The position numbers and the translations under genes were made by a program. This document shows, piece after piece, positions 50,357 to 59,549 of a stretch of DNA of 64,000 nt. The notes beneath the pieces are model-generated. The model saw only the letters and a list, made by a program, of their open reading frames with translations, ran no database searches and had not been told where the DNA came from. The first letter of the stretch is position 1, and each line of letters opens with the position of its first letter. The DNA is from Sagittula stellata E-37 (GTDB lineage Bacteria; Pseudomonadota; Alphaproteobacteria; Rhodobacterales; Rhodobacteraceae), in assembly GCF_039724765.1 (NCBI RefSeq), contig NZ_CP155729.1:3419501-3483500 (forward strand). Direction: 5' to 3'.

Positions 50357-50623
50357 AGAGGCTGATCGCCTTGGCGATAAACGCACTTGTACGCGTTCAG
50401 AAAAAACCGGAAACTAGACAATCCGGCGTGTTGCTCAGGCGGTTGCACGGTCCCGAACATGCGTGATCAAGGATTGCGTCGTATCTGACATGCAATGTAG
50501 GTTCCGGCCACGGTGGTCCAGGACGCTGCACAAACGATCTGATGGTCGCGAAATCGTAACCTTCAGTCACTGATTGGTCATGACCTTCTGTGGTGAATGC
50601 CCTTTCCCGACCCAGAGCGAGAC

Positions 50624-51880
50624 ATGAAGCCAGAGACCCGGACGCTTACCCTTTTGTCTTGCCTGATGATGGTGGCGCAGCTGGATCGGCAAATCCTGTC
50701 CTTGCAACTTGATCAGATCGGACGCGAATTCCTCCTGTCGGATACGCAACTGGGGCTGCTGTCCGGCTTTGCCTTTGCGGTGGTCTTCGTGATCTGCGGG
50801 TTCCCCGTGGCGCGGCTGGCAGCGACCGGATCGCGCCGCAAGTTGATCGCCATAGCCGCTACGGTCTGGAGCCTGTTCACTCTGGCTACCGCTGCAGCAC
50901 AAGGCTTTGGCCACTTGCTGCTGGCGCGGCTTGGCGTGGCCGCGGGGGAAAGCGGATCTGTCGTGCCAGCGCATTCGGTCATTTCCGACAGTTTCGAAGA
51001 GGGTCGGCGCAGTTCGGCCATGGCAGTCTTTGTTGCGGGGGCGAACATTGGCGTGCTGCTGGCCTTCCTGATCGGTGGGGTGGTGGGTCAGCTCTACGGC
51101 TGGCGAGCGGCCTTCATCCTGGCTGGTTTGCCGGGGTTGGTGCTGGCACTGGTCTTCTGGCGCTATGGCCCAGCCGAGGTCGACGGGCGGTACACCGCCA
51201 CGACACCGGACCTGATGGCACAGACCTGGGAAACGCTGCGCGCCCATGAAGGGCTCTGGCACGTGCTGTGGGGCATGGCAGCGACCGGCATCGTCACCTT
51301 TGGGTCCTTGAGTTGGACGCCGACCTTCATCCTGCGCACGCATGACCTGACGCAGGCGCAGGTGGGCGTGTTTCTGGCCGTCACCGCAGGGATTATCGGG
51401 GGCCTTGGCACGGTCTTCAGCGGACGGTTGGCGGATCACCTCGGGCGGCGCGCGCCCTGGCGGCGGATCGGAGTCGTGCTCGGCGCGATCCTGCTGGCCA
51501 AGCCCCTGGCTCTGGTCTTCCTGCTGTCCTCTGACAGGACCGTCGCGCTTGGAGCCATGGTCGGCAGCGTCAGCCTGGCAGCGGTGTTCTGGGGGCCGAC
51601 CATGGCCTATGCCCATGCCCAGGTCGCGCCGCATCTCCGTCCACTGGTGACGGCGGTCTTTCTGTTCCTGTTCAACCTGATCGGGCTGGGGCTTGGCCCG
51701 ACACTCGTCGGGTTGGGCTCGGACCTGCTGGCGGCGCAAGAGGTCGAGCGGCCCCTTGCATGGGCCCTGGTCGGGATGCATCTGACCGGGCTTTGGGGCG
51801 CCTGGCACTATTGGCAGGTGATCCGCATCATTCGGGCGCGGGGCTATGCGGCACCTCATAAAAACCATCGCGAAAGTTGA
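50624..51880 (+). CDS. Major facilitator superfamily transporter
   Basis: A 418-residue, 12-segment MFS carrier. The first loop has the MFS motif GFPVARLAATGSRRK between segments 2 and 3 and FSGRLADHLGRRAPWRR between segments 8 and 9. The start LSCLMMVAQLDRQILSLQLDQIGREF resembles spinster/phthalate-type carriers of hydrophobic organic acids. ATG 50624 is chosen over 50597 because it lies closer to the first membrane segment and has GAGCGAG upstream. It is convergent with alkB and their 3' ends overlap by 53 bp, so it probably serves the same pathway. Direction of transport is unknown. Confidence 0.82.
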   Translation: MKPETRTLTLLSCLMMVAQLDRQILSLQLDQIGREFLLSDTQLGLLSGFAFAVVFVICGFPVARLAATGSRRKLIAIAATVWSLFTLATAAAQGFGHLLLARLGVAAGESGSVVPAHSVISDSFEEGRRSSAMAVFVAGANIGVLLAFLIGGVVGQLYGWRAAFILAGLPGLVLALVFWRYGPAEVDGRYTATTPDLMAQTWETLRAHEGLWHVLWGMAATGIVTFGSLSWTPTFILRTHDLTQAQVGVFLAVTAGIIGGLGTVFSGRLADHLGRRAPWRRIGVVLGAILLAKPLALVFLLSSDRTVALGAMVGSVSLAAVFWGPTMAYAHAQVAPHLRPLVTAVFLFLFNLIGLGLGPTLVGLGSDLLAAQEVERPLAWALVGMHLTGLWGAWHYWQVIRIIRARGYAAPHKNHRES

Positions 51881-52958
51881 TGCGTGACGCCTGATGATCG
51901 ACCGCCTCCAACAGGCGCGGATTCATGACCCGGAACCAGACAGGCGGCACCAGCATCATGCAGAACAGGCCCGGAATTCCGGCAGGCAATTGCGGCGTGC
52001 CCTCGATATGCGACAGGGTCTGAAACGGGCGCTGCGCGTTGGCGTGATGGTCCGCGTGGCGCTGCAGGTTGAAGAACAACAGGTTGGAAAACAGGAAACT
52101 CGAACTCCAAGAGTGTTTCGGCTGGCAAGGCTCCCGCCGCCCGTCGACCATCTCGCGCAGCAATCCATAATGTGCGGTATAGTTCGCCATGGTGATCGAG
52201 AACCATGCCACCAGACTGTGCAGGAAAAAGAACGGCACCGCCTTGGCCCCAAACACCATGACAAGCCCCGCCAGAAACACCAGCGACAAGGCCCAGCTGC
52301 GCAGCAACTCGTTCCGCAGGCTGAGCCAAGGCAAATCTCGCCTGCGCAGGCGGTTGCCCTCTTTCTCCAGCGCGCCCAGAAAGACCCCCGGCATCTCGCG
52401 CAGGGCAAAGCGATAGATCGACTCGTTGTAGCGCGCACTGGCCGGATCCTCGGGGGTGGCAACCTTCTTGTGATGGCCGAGATTGTGTTCCACCCCGAAA
52501 TGCCCGTAGGCCAGCAGGACCAGCGCCAGATCCGCCATTCGCCGGTCGAGCGGGTCGCGGGCATGGCCCAGTTCATGCGCGACCAGCACCAGAAGCGAAT
52601 GCACGAAGCCCATGCCGACGGTAAAGGCAACCCATTCCAGAGCGCTGAAGCCGACCGAAGTGGCCGGTGCCGTGGCGGCGATCACGCCCACTGCGTAGCT
52701 CGGCACGATGGCATGCATCAGGCGGCGATAGAACGGGTCGGCCTCTATCGTGGCGGCGGCCTGGGACGGGACGTTGCGGGTGTCCCGCCCGATCAGATGA
52801 TCGGCCAAAGGCGCAACTCCGAACAAAAGCCCCAGAGGCGCCGCCGCCACGGCCCAGACCGGCAGGCCAAGCGCGTAAAGGATCAGCAGCACCGGCGCGA
52901 CCATCGGCGCAAGGAACCCCACCAGCCAGCCAGAGCGGCGCGGATCGGGATGGGTCAT
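51828..52958 (-). CDS. alkB: Alkane 1-monooxygenase-like integral membrane diiron enzyme
   Basis: A 376-residue AlkB-family hydroxylase. The eight-His diiron site is complete in pattern: HELGH (128-132), EHNLGHH (157-163) and LQRHADHH (298-305), plus the AlkB hallmark NYTAHYG (259-265). Six membrane segments are predicted. It hydroxylates a terminal carbon of an alkane or alkyl chain using rubredoxin, which is not in the window. It is the last gene of an operon with a thioesterase-like and a membrane protein, overlapping the latter by ATGA. Confidence 0.88.
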   Translation of the reverse strand: MTHPDPRRSGWLVGFLAPMVAPVLLILYALGLPVWAVAAAPLGLLFGVAPLADHLIGRDTRNVPSQAAATIEADPFYRRLMHAIVPSYAVGVIAATAPATSVGFSALEWVAFTVGMGFVHSLLVLVAHELGHARDPLDRRMADLALVLLAYGHFGVEHNLGHHKKVATPEDPASARYNESIYRFALREMPGVFLGALEKEGNRLRRRDLPWLSLRNELLRSWALSLVFLAGLVMVFGAKAVPFFFLHSLVAWFSITMANYTAHYGLLREMVDGRREPCQPKHSWSSSFLFSNLLFFNLQRHADHHANAQRPFQTLSHIEGTPQLPAGIPGLFCMMLVPPVWFRVMNPRLLEAVDHQASRINFRDGFYEVPHSPAPE

Positions 52959-54013
52959 GAGGTCTCTCCTGCCAAGCGGTTCGCGCTGGCGCGCACATAG
53001 AACGCCGCCAGCGTCAGCATCGCCACGCTAAGGAACGGCGCGAACGACCCGCCGATGAGGAAACCCAGCGTATAGCAAGGCGTTAGCACGGCAGCGACCA
53101 GCGCCGCCCTGCGCGTCGGGCCAAAGATCAGCAGGACCGGGAACAATGCGCCGATGACAAAGACGAAGCTTCGGTAAATCAACTCGCCAACCAGCCGCAG
53201 CGCCTCGGGAGACAGCATCAGCGATGCCACATGCAGCGCCATGACGACGCCCACCGCGAGCGCAGGCAACCGCGCCTGCCGCCAGTCGATATCAAGCTCG
53301 ACCAGATGAGCGGCGGTGGTAAAACCGGTCTGCACCATCACCAGCACCGCCGCGGCCATCACCGCAGGCTGCGCCAGCCCACCTGACAGAGTCAGGCCGA
53401 CAAAGGCGTCCAGCCCCAGATACACCCCCAACAAAAGCCCCGCGAAGAGGACGCCAAAGCCGATGACGAATGCGCGCCGTGGATGGTCCGCCTGGGCGAA
53501 GGCTCGGTGAAAGGTCAGGTCGAACCATGGCGCAAGCAGGAACCCAAGCGCCAACGGCGCGATCTGGTGCAGAAAGGGCGCCGCCCCCTCGGTCACTGGC
53601 ACCGGCACCGGCGTGAGGACGATGTAAGTCAGCAACCCTGCGCTGAGCGCCAGCACAGCCACCGACATCGCGACCAGCCTCGCGCGAAAGAAAAGGCACA
53701 GGGCCGTCACGATGGCAAAGCAAAACACCGGGCGCGCGTCCTGCACCATCAGCGACAGCCATACGGCAAAGACCGCTTGATACCCCGCCACCAGTGCCGA
53801 AAATCCGCGTGTCCAAGCGCCGAACCGGTTCAGAAAGGCCAGGCGCTCCGCCTCTCGCCAAAAGCCGAACAAGGTTGCGCCCAGCACGTTGAAAACCGCG
53901 AAGGCGAGAAAACTCACCGACCCGAATTCCAGATACAGCAGCACCGGGAAAAACCCGCCGATGCACCAGAACCACGCACAGGCGAGAAAGGCCGCCACCG
54001 TCAAGTCGCGCAT
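52955..54013 (-). CDS. Polytopic membrane protein of the alkB operon
   Basis: A 352-residue protein with about ten hydrophobic segments and short loops, of no family I recognise. It starts at the ATG overlapping the stop of the thioesterase-like gene and ends overlapping the alkB start, so the three proteins are made together. It could present a lipid-like substrate to AlkB or transport it. No cofactor motif is visible. Confidence 0.7.
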   Translation of the reverse strand: MRDLTVAAFLACAWFWCIGGFFPVLLYLEFGSVSFLAFAVFNVLGATLFGFWREAERLAFLNRFGAWTRGFSALVAGYQAVFAVWLSLMVQDARPVFCFAIVTALCLFFRARLVAMSVAVLALSAGLLTYIVLTPVPVPVTEGAAPFLHQIAPLALGFLLAPWFDLTFHRAFAQADHPRRAFVIGFGVLFAGLLLGVYLGLDAFVGLTLSGGLAQPAVMAAAVLVMVQTGFTTAAHLVELDIDWRQARLPALAVGVVMALHVASLMLSPEALRLVGELIYRSFVFVIGALFPVLLIFGPTRRAALVAAVLTPCYTLGFLIGGSFAPFLSVAMLTLAAFYVRASANRLAGETS

Positions 54014-54582
54014 CACACCCCCACGGGCCACAGGTGAAAGCGCAGTTCGCCACGGCCGATGCGGCGGTCCGTTTCTCCACGGTGCTTGCCGCGCGAATAG
54101 ACATTGACCTTGAGCGTCGCGTTGAAAGGCTGGCCGCTGGCGATCTGCGCCTCAAGATCGGGGTCCATCGGCTCGACCTTCAGATGCAGCCCGTTGGTCG
54201 AGGGCAACATGAAGCGGTAACTGACATTGCGGCAGACGATCCGGTGCCCGCCATCGCTGCGCATGAACAGATAGGTCCCCGCCGCCAGTTCCAGCGTCGC
54301 CAGCAAGGCCGCGCCGCCCACCGTGCCATAGGCATTTCGGTTCATCCGGCTGTGCGGGGTCTCGACGTAGAAATCCGTGTCGGAATAGTTGATCCGCAAG
54401 CCGAGCCGCCAGACCATTGGCAGGAAGGCCATGGCCAAAATGCGGCGCAGCAGCGGCGAACGGATCGTGGCGCGGTTCAACGCGCGCTCCAGCCGCGCAC
54501 CCGCCCATTGAAAGCCGGTCGCAGGGGGTCTGTAACTCCGTTGCCGCTGCTCTGCCGGCACATTTTGCATGGGCTCATCCAC
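54013..54582 (-). CDS. DUF4442/PaaI-like hot-dog thioesterase
   Basis: A 189-residue protein of the hot-dog fold. The Asn-rich turn NRNAYGTVGGAALLATLELAAGTY, followed by VCRNVSYRFMLPS, fits DUF4442, a group related to PaaI acyl-CoA thioesterases. It may hydrolyse or bind an acyl thioester in the same pathway as AlkB. An internal ATG (54570) is an alternative start. It is the first gene of the leftward operon, divergent from the LysR gene. Confidence 0.72.
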   Translation of the reverse strand: MDEPMQNVPAEQRQRSYRPPATGFQWAGARLERALNRATIRSPLLRRILAMAFLPMVWRLGLRINYSDTDFYVETPHSRMNRNAYGTVGGAALLATLELAAGTYLFMRSDGGHRIVCRNVSYRFMLPSTNGLHLKVEPMDPDLEAQIASGQPFNATLKVNVYSRGKHRGETDRRIGRGELRFHLWPVGV

Positions 54583-54721
54583 GGATCATGACGCTTTGAA
54601 ATAGGTGCGGGCCGGCTGCGTCCCGAAAACGGCTGCTTGCCCGATGTAGCTACGAGGGATATGCATTTTTCCAAGTATCCAGAAGCGCCTAAACCTCAAT
54701 ATCCTGATATCGGAAATCGCA

Positions 54722-55660
54722 ATGAACGATCAGCCGCCCCCGGATGCCGCCTTTGGTCAGGCGCTGCGCCACCTTGAAATCAAGCACCTTCTGGCGTTCG
54801 AGGCGATCTACTCCACGCGCAACATATCCCGCGCCGGGCAGGCTCTTGGGTTTTCTCAGCCGACCATGTCGAACCTTCTGGCGACGCTGCGCGCGGTGCT
54901 CGATGACCGGCTGTTCCTGCGCCAGCCGCGCGGTGTGCAGCCTACCAGCCGCGCCGATGAGCTGATCACCCCGGTCCGCAGCGCCCTGCGCGAGATCGAG
55001 CGCATCACCAAGCCGCGCGCGTCCTTCGACCCCGAAAATGACACGCGCGAATTCAAGATCCACGCGCTGGATATCTTCGAAAGTTTGCTGATCCCCAGCC
55101 TTGTCAACCGCGTGGAGGGCAATCCCGGCATCACCTTCAAGCTACTGCTCGCCCCCAAGGTCCCCATCGTCGAAGCGCTGGACAGTGGCGAGGCCGACAT
55201 CGCCATTGGCATGCTGCCGCGCAACCAACCCGACCTGCGCTGGCAGGACGTCCTGTCTCTCGACCTCGTGGTGATCGCGCGGAAAGGCCATCCGCGCATC
55301 GACGACCAGGTGACGCTGCAGGACCTCGCCGAGCTGGGCCATGTGGCGATGGACATGGCACCCGGCGCGTTGGCCAATGCGCACCTTTTTTCGCTCAAGA
55401 ACCGGCCCGCACGACGCGATGTGGTGCGCGTGACACGTCCCTCGGCGATCATCGAGATCGTCGCCCAAACGGATCTTGTGGGCTACGCGAACCGCCGACA
55501 GCTGGCCGCCTCGCCGTGGCGCGAAAGGATACAGGCGCTGGAACCCCCGGTCCCGCTGTCGACGCAGGATTTCCAGATGACATGGCATCTACGCAATCAG
55601 GACGACCCCAGTCTCGTTTGGCTACGGGATGAAATCGTCAGTATCCTCGGGCGTGTCTAA
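54722..55660 (+). CDS. LysR-family transcriptional regulator
   Basis: A 312-residue LysR regulator. The N-terminal winged helix (LLAFEAIYSTRNISRAGQAL, FSQPTMSNLLATLRAVLDD) is followed by a periplasmic-binding-like effector domain (GEADIAIGM, VARKGHP-like VIARKGHP). It resembles the NodD/LinR-type group. It diverges from the thioesterase-alkB operon with a 139-bp gap and most likely controls it. The inducer is unknown. Confidence 0.88.
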   Translation: MNDQPPPDAAFGQALRHLEIKHLLAFEAIYSTRNISRAGQALGFSQPTMSNLLATLRAVLDDRLFLRQPRGVQPTSRADELITPVRSALREIERITKPRASFDPENDTREFKIHALDIFESLLIPSLVNRVEGNPGITFKLLLAPKVPIVEALDSGEADIAIGMLPRNQPDLRWQDVLSLDLVVIARKGHPRIDDQVTLQDLAELGHVAMDMAPGALANAHLFSLKNRPARRDVVRVTRPSAIIEIVAQTDLVGYANRRQLAASPWRERIQALEPPVPLSTQDFQMTWHLRNQDDPSLVWLRDEIVSILGRV

Positions 55661-55982
55661 CGACCCACGGGGCAAGGTCCCCTCGTTTAGGGGATGCCAG
55701 AACGCCTTGGGACAGGTCCAACAAGTGCACCGCGACCCCGGTGAACCGCTCAAATCGGCCTCCGAACCGATCAAGACAGGTTCCCCACTTTTCTGAAAGG
55801 CTGATCTGCGCAAGCGGCGGTGCAGCGCCCGATCGATGCATATCGATGTCACATAGCAGCACAGTGGCGGGTGACGCCGGTCAAAGAAGCCAGTATTTGC
55901 AGAGTTGTTGCAGCGCGCACCGATAACGACGATGGCCGGCAAGCTATGCCACCATCAACTGGTTGATCTCTATGGATTTAAG
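55661..55982. other. 322 bp between LysR and tRNA-Thr
   Basis: Short open frames on the minus strand (55622-55942) show no similarity. No transposase, RNA gene or terminator could be recognised. Confidence 0.35.
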
Positions 55983-56058
55983 TGGTGCCCCCACACGGAC
56001 TCGAACCGCGGACCTACTGATTACAAATCAGTTGCTCTACCAGCTGAGCTATAGGGGC
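55983..56058 (-). tRNA. tRNA-Thr(UGU)
   Basis: Seventy-six bases fold as a standard cloverleaf: acceptor GCCCCTA with TGGGGGC, D-arm AGCTCAGCTGGTAGAGC, anticodon stem-loop CTGATTTGTAATCAG with anticodon TGT, T-arm CGCGGTTCGAGTCCGTG and an encoded CCA end. It decodes ACA. Confidence 0.95.
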
Positions 56059-56419
56059 ACTTGCTGGTTGGTGTGCGGATTATCACCATCGGAATTGCCT
56101 GTCGATAGGCAAACGTCATCGCGTTTACGGGCGTCCGTGATGGACTTGGGCGCTCTGTTCGGCAACGGCTTCAGCGTAGTGCGCGGCCGTTGCCGCCTGG
56201 CCTCTGGAACAGCGTGGTCGGGATCGTTCGCCGTACCGCCAGCCGGCCCATCAACAAGATCGTAGGAGTGTGCCGCCGTGACAAAACTGGCGCTCCTGCC
56301 CTGCGATTGTGGCAGCGAAGGCGCGGAAGACCGATACAATGAATACTTTTCCGGTACAGGATCGCGGATGGCCGTGCTGCGTTCGATGACCATCCTGTCG
56401 ATCAACTCTGAAGAAATCC
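56059..56419. other. 361 bp between tRNA-Thr and the iron permease
   Basis: No gene with similarity is seen. A small plus-strand frame (56278-56472) overlaps the permease 3' end and is not supported. The tRNA promoter should lie just right of 56058. Confidence 0.35.
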
Positions 56420-58066
56420 CTACCGGTTCGCGCGCGCCAGAAGACCCACCGCCGCCAGACCGAAGAGGATGACGAGGATTGCAGCCGGAGCGGCCTCGCC
56501 CAGTGCTTCGAGCGAGGCCTTTTCGTGCACGCGCGTGGCCAGCGTTTCGTAGTTGAAGGGGCGCAGCAGCAACGTCGCGGGCAGTTCCTTCACACAATCG
56601 ACGAAGACCAGCAGCAGGGCCGAGGCGACAGAGGCGCGCATCAACGGATAGTAGATCGCGGTCAGCACCTGCCCCTCGTTCCGGCCAAGCGACCGGGCGG
56701 CCAGCGGCAGGTTCGGCGACACGCGGCCCATGGCTGCGTCGGCGGCCCCCTGTGCGATGGCGAAGAAACGCACGCAGTAGGCCAGGATCAACGCAAATGC
56801 GGTGCCCGTCAGAAGCAGCCCGGGATCCCACCCCGTCGCGCCCCAGATCGCATCGGCCACGGCGTTATCGATGGCGGCGAGCGGTATGAGGATGCCGACC
56901 CCGAGAACGGCACCGGGCGCCGCGTAGCCGATGGTGGTGACGGGCATCAGGAGGCGCGGCAGTTTCTGCCCCGACAGGCGGACGCCGTAGACCAGGAAGA
57001 TCGCGGCGAGCACGGTGATGATGGCGGCAGACCCGCCGACGACCGCCGTGTTCAGCCCCGCCCGCCAAAGCGCCGGATCGGTCCAGAACTCTGCGTTATC
57101 AAGCGCATGGCTAAGGATGACCCCAGCAGGCAGGACAAAGCCCACGGCCAGCGGGATGGTGCAGGCGGTGGTGGCGATCCATGCGGGTGCGCCGGTCAGG
57201 GGTTTGCGCATGGCGGGGCGATGGCGGGTGGACAGGTTGAAGAAACGCATCCGGCGGCGCGAGACCTTTTCGAGCACGACCAGCAGCACGACGAGGAACA
57301 GCACGACGGACGCGATCTGCGCCGCGCCGCCCGCGTTGTTGGATTCCAGCCAGACGGAGAAAATCCCGGTGGTCAGGGTCTGCACGGCGAAATAGTCCAC
57401 CGTGCCGAAATCGTTGATGCTTTCCATCATGACGATGGCCACGCCGGCGGCAATGGCGGGCCGGGCCAGCGGCAGGCCGATGCGCCAGAACCGCCCGAAA
57501 GCCCCGGCGCCAAGCGAGCGGGCGACCTCTTCGGAGGAGGCGGACTGTTCGCGGAAGGCCGCGCGGGCCAGCAGGTAGACATAGGGATAAAGCGCTGCGG
57601 ACAATACCAAAATCGCCGCCCCGAGAGACCGGATCTCGGGGAACCAGTAATCGCGGGAAGTCTGCCAGCCGAAGAGGTCGCGCAGCCCGGTCTGCACCGG
57701 CCCCGCATATTCGAGGAAGTCGACCAGCGCGTAGGCGCCCACGTAGGCCGGGATGGCCAGCGGCAGCAGAAGAAGCCATTCCAGCCAGCGCCGTCCGGGA
57801 AAGTCGTAGCGCGCCACCATCCAGGCGGCCCCGGTGCCCACCATCGCAGCGATCAGACCCACGCCGAACATCAGCCGGGCGGTTGTCCAAAGATAGCGCG
57901 GCAGCGTCGTCGACAGCAGGTGGGGCCAGATATTTTCCCGAGGAAATAGCGCGATGCCAAGAACTGCGACGATCGGCGCAACGACGATCACGGCGATGAT
58001 GACCGCGCCCACGGACCAGCGGCTGGGAAGGCGCATGCGGCGGATCGGTGTCTCTGTCAGTGCCAT
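56420..58066 (-). CDS. Iron(III) ABC transporter permease (FbpB type)
   Basis: A 548-residue protein with two fused permease domains and about twelve membrane segments. Each half has the EAA-type coupling loop: EEVARSLGAGAFGRFWRIGLPLARP in the first and AARSLGRNEGQVLTAIYYPLMR in the second. MESINDFGTVDYFAVQTLTTGIF is a hallmark of ferric-iron permeases. It starts at ATG 58066. The binding protein (FbpA) and ATPase (FbpC) are not adjacent, so they must be encoded elsewhere. Confidence 0.88.
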   Translation of the reverse strand: MALTETPIRRMRLPSRWSVGAVIIAVIVVAPIVAVLGIALFPRENIWPHLLSTTLPRYLWTTARLMFGVGLIAAMVGTGAAWMVARYDFPGRRWLEWLLLLPLAIPAYVGAYALVDFLEYAGPVQTGLRDLFGWQTSRDYWFPEIRSLGAAILVLSAALYPYVYLLARAAFREQSASSEEVARSLGAGAFGRFWRIGLPLARPAIAAGVAIVMMESINDFGTVDYFAVQTLTTGIFSVWLESNNAGGAAQIASVVLFLVVLLVVLEKVSRRRMRFFNLSTRHRPAMRKPLTGAPAWIATTACTIPLAVGFVLPAGVILSHALDNAEFWTDPALWRAGLNTAVVGGSAAIITVLAAIFLVYGVRLSGQKLPRLLMPVTTIGYAAPGAVLGVGILIPLAAIDNAVADAIWGATGWDPGLLLTGTAFALILAYCVRFFAIAQGAADAAMGRVSPNLPLAARSLGRNEGQVLTAIYYPLMRASVASALLLVFVDCVKELPATLLLRPFNYETLATRVHEKASLEALGEAAPAAILVILFGLAAVGLLARANR

Positions 58067-58146
58067 CTGGGCCCCATTTGCGTGGTGTTCCTCGCGTGGT
58101 AAGCACCTATAGTGCCATCGTCGAGCAACCGAAAGACCAACGGCCC

Positions 58147-59028
58147 ATGCAGGTGATCCTCCATACCGGCGTGCATTGCACGGACGAAGACCGTCTGCTG
58201 AAATGTCTGCTGCGCAATGCCGAAGCTTGGCGACACGAGGGTGTGGCCATTCCCGGCCCGTCCAAGTACCGGAAATTGCTGGGCGATTCCATAAACATGC
58301 TGAAGAGCACCACACCGTCGGAGGAGACGCGCGAAATCCTGCTGGACGCGATCATCCAGGACGATCCGGGCAAGATCGACCGGCTGGTACTGTCGAACGA
58401 CAACTTCTTTTCCGTGCCGAAGCTGATGTTCCAGAACGGGCTTTTGTATCTCAAGGCGGAGGCGCGGCTTCAGACGCTGGCAAACATCTTCGAAGGGGAC
58501 GAGATCGAGCTGTACATGGGGCTGCGCGATCCGGCGACCTTCCTTCCGGCGGCCTTTGCCGCCACCCCGCACGACAGTTTCGGGGCGTTCATGGCGGGCG
58601 TCGATCCGATGCATCTGCGCTGGTCCGACTTGATCCGGCGGATCCGGGACGCGCTGCCGCATATGCCCATAACCCTTTGGTGCAACGAGGATACTCCGCT
58701 GATCTGGGGTCAGATCATCCGCGAGATGGCGGGGATCGAGATGACCCGCAAGATCAGCGGCGCCTTCGATCTGTTCTCGCAGATCATCGACAAGGAAGGC
58801 ATGAAGCGGTTCCGCGCTTTCCTGGCGGAGAACCCCGGCATCAACGAGCGGCAGAAACGGCGGGTGATGGCGGCGTTTCTCGACAAATATGCCATGGACG
58901 AAGAGATCGAGCAGGATGTGGATCTGCCCGGCTGGGATGCGGCGTATGTCGACATGCTGACGGAGATCTACGAGGACGACCTGGAGACCATCGCACGGAT
59001 GCCCGGTGTGACGCTGATCACGCCCTGA
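58147..59028 (+). CDS. Conserved hypothetical protein, sulfotransferase-like start
   Basis: A 293-residue soluble protein with no signal peptide. The start MQVILHTGVHCTDEDRLLKCLLRN loosely recalls the phosphate-binding start of sulfotransferase-like proteins but lacks the clear GxxKTGTT loop. The second half is helical (GMKRFRAFLAENPGINERQKRR). It is divergent from the iron permease (80 bp apart). I do not recognise a characterised family. Confidence 0.65.
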   Translation: MQVILHTGVHCTDEDRLLKCLLRNAEAWRHEGVAIPGPSKYRKLLGDSINMLKSTTPSEETREILLDAIIQDDPGKIDRLVLSNDNFFSVPKLMFQNGLLYLKAEARLQTLANIFEGDEIELYMGLRDPATFLPAAFAATPHDSFGAFMAGVDPMHLRWSDLIRRIRDALPHMPITLWCNEDTPLIWGQIIREMAGIEMTRKISGAFDLFSQIIDKEGMKRFRAFLAENPGINERQKRRVMAAFLDKYAMDEEIEQDVDLPGWDAAYVDMLTEIYEDDLETIARMPGVTLITP

Positions 59029-59549
59029 AAACGGGGCGTTCGACCATTAAACCTAACGCGCATGGCCTTCGGGTGAACGCAGCGCGCGGGGGTCTAACGG
59101 GGCGCACGGTCTTTTGGCCACAGGATGTGGTGGGTCCCCTGCCCCGGTTCCACAACGGGTTAACGGATTTCAACCTTTCATCCCCCCACGTTAAAGGCCG
59201 AACCGGCCGGTTTGACCCCGATTCCCGGCCGGTTGTTAACCTTTGCCCCGAGTCGGGACCGCACAAACCGTTGCGCGGAAATCTTTTTCGTTAACCAGCC
59301 CCTCGACCTGTCCCGCCGCCCGTGCCCCAACCCCTGCCCGGCCCCTGCCCGGCCCGCGCAGCCCCCGGTTGCGCGGGACCGGCCCTTCCAATTCGGCTGG
59401 GTCCGGCCAATGCTCTGCCGCCGCGCGGGCGTCTTCGGGCGCGTCGACCGCCCGGCGGGTTTCGAGGTCCTGCATCCAGACCCGCACGAAGCGGGTTGAT
59501 CCCCTTTCGTTCTCATTGCACCTTGTGGCCAGACACCTTCGGAGACCCC
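59029..59549. other. 521 bp without a supported gene
   Basis: Very GC-rich and C-tract-rich sequence with several GGTTAAC-like steps. Long frames on both strands here are products of GC content. No RNA gene was recognised. Confidence 0.4.
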
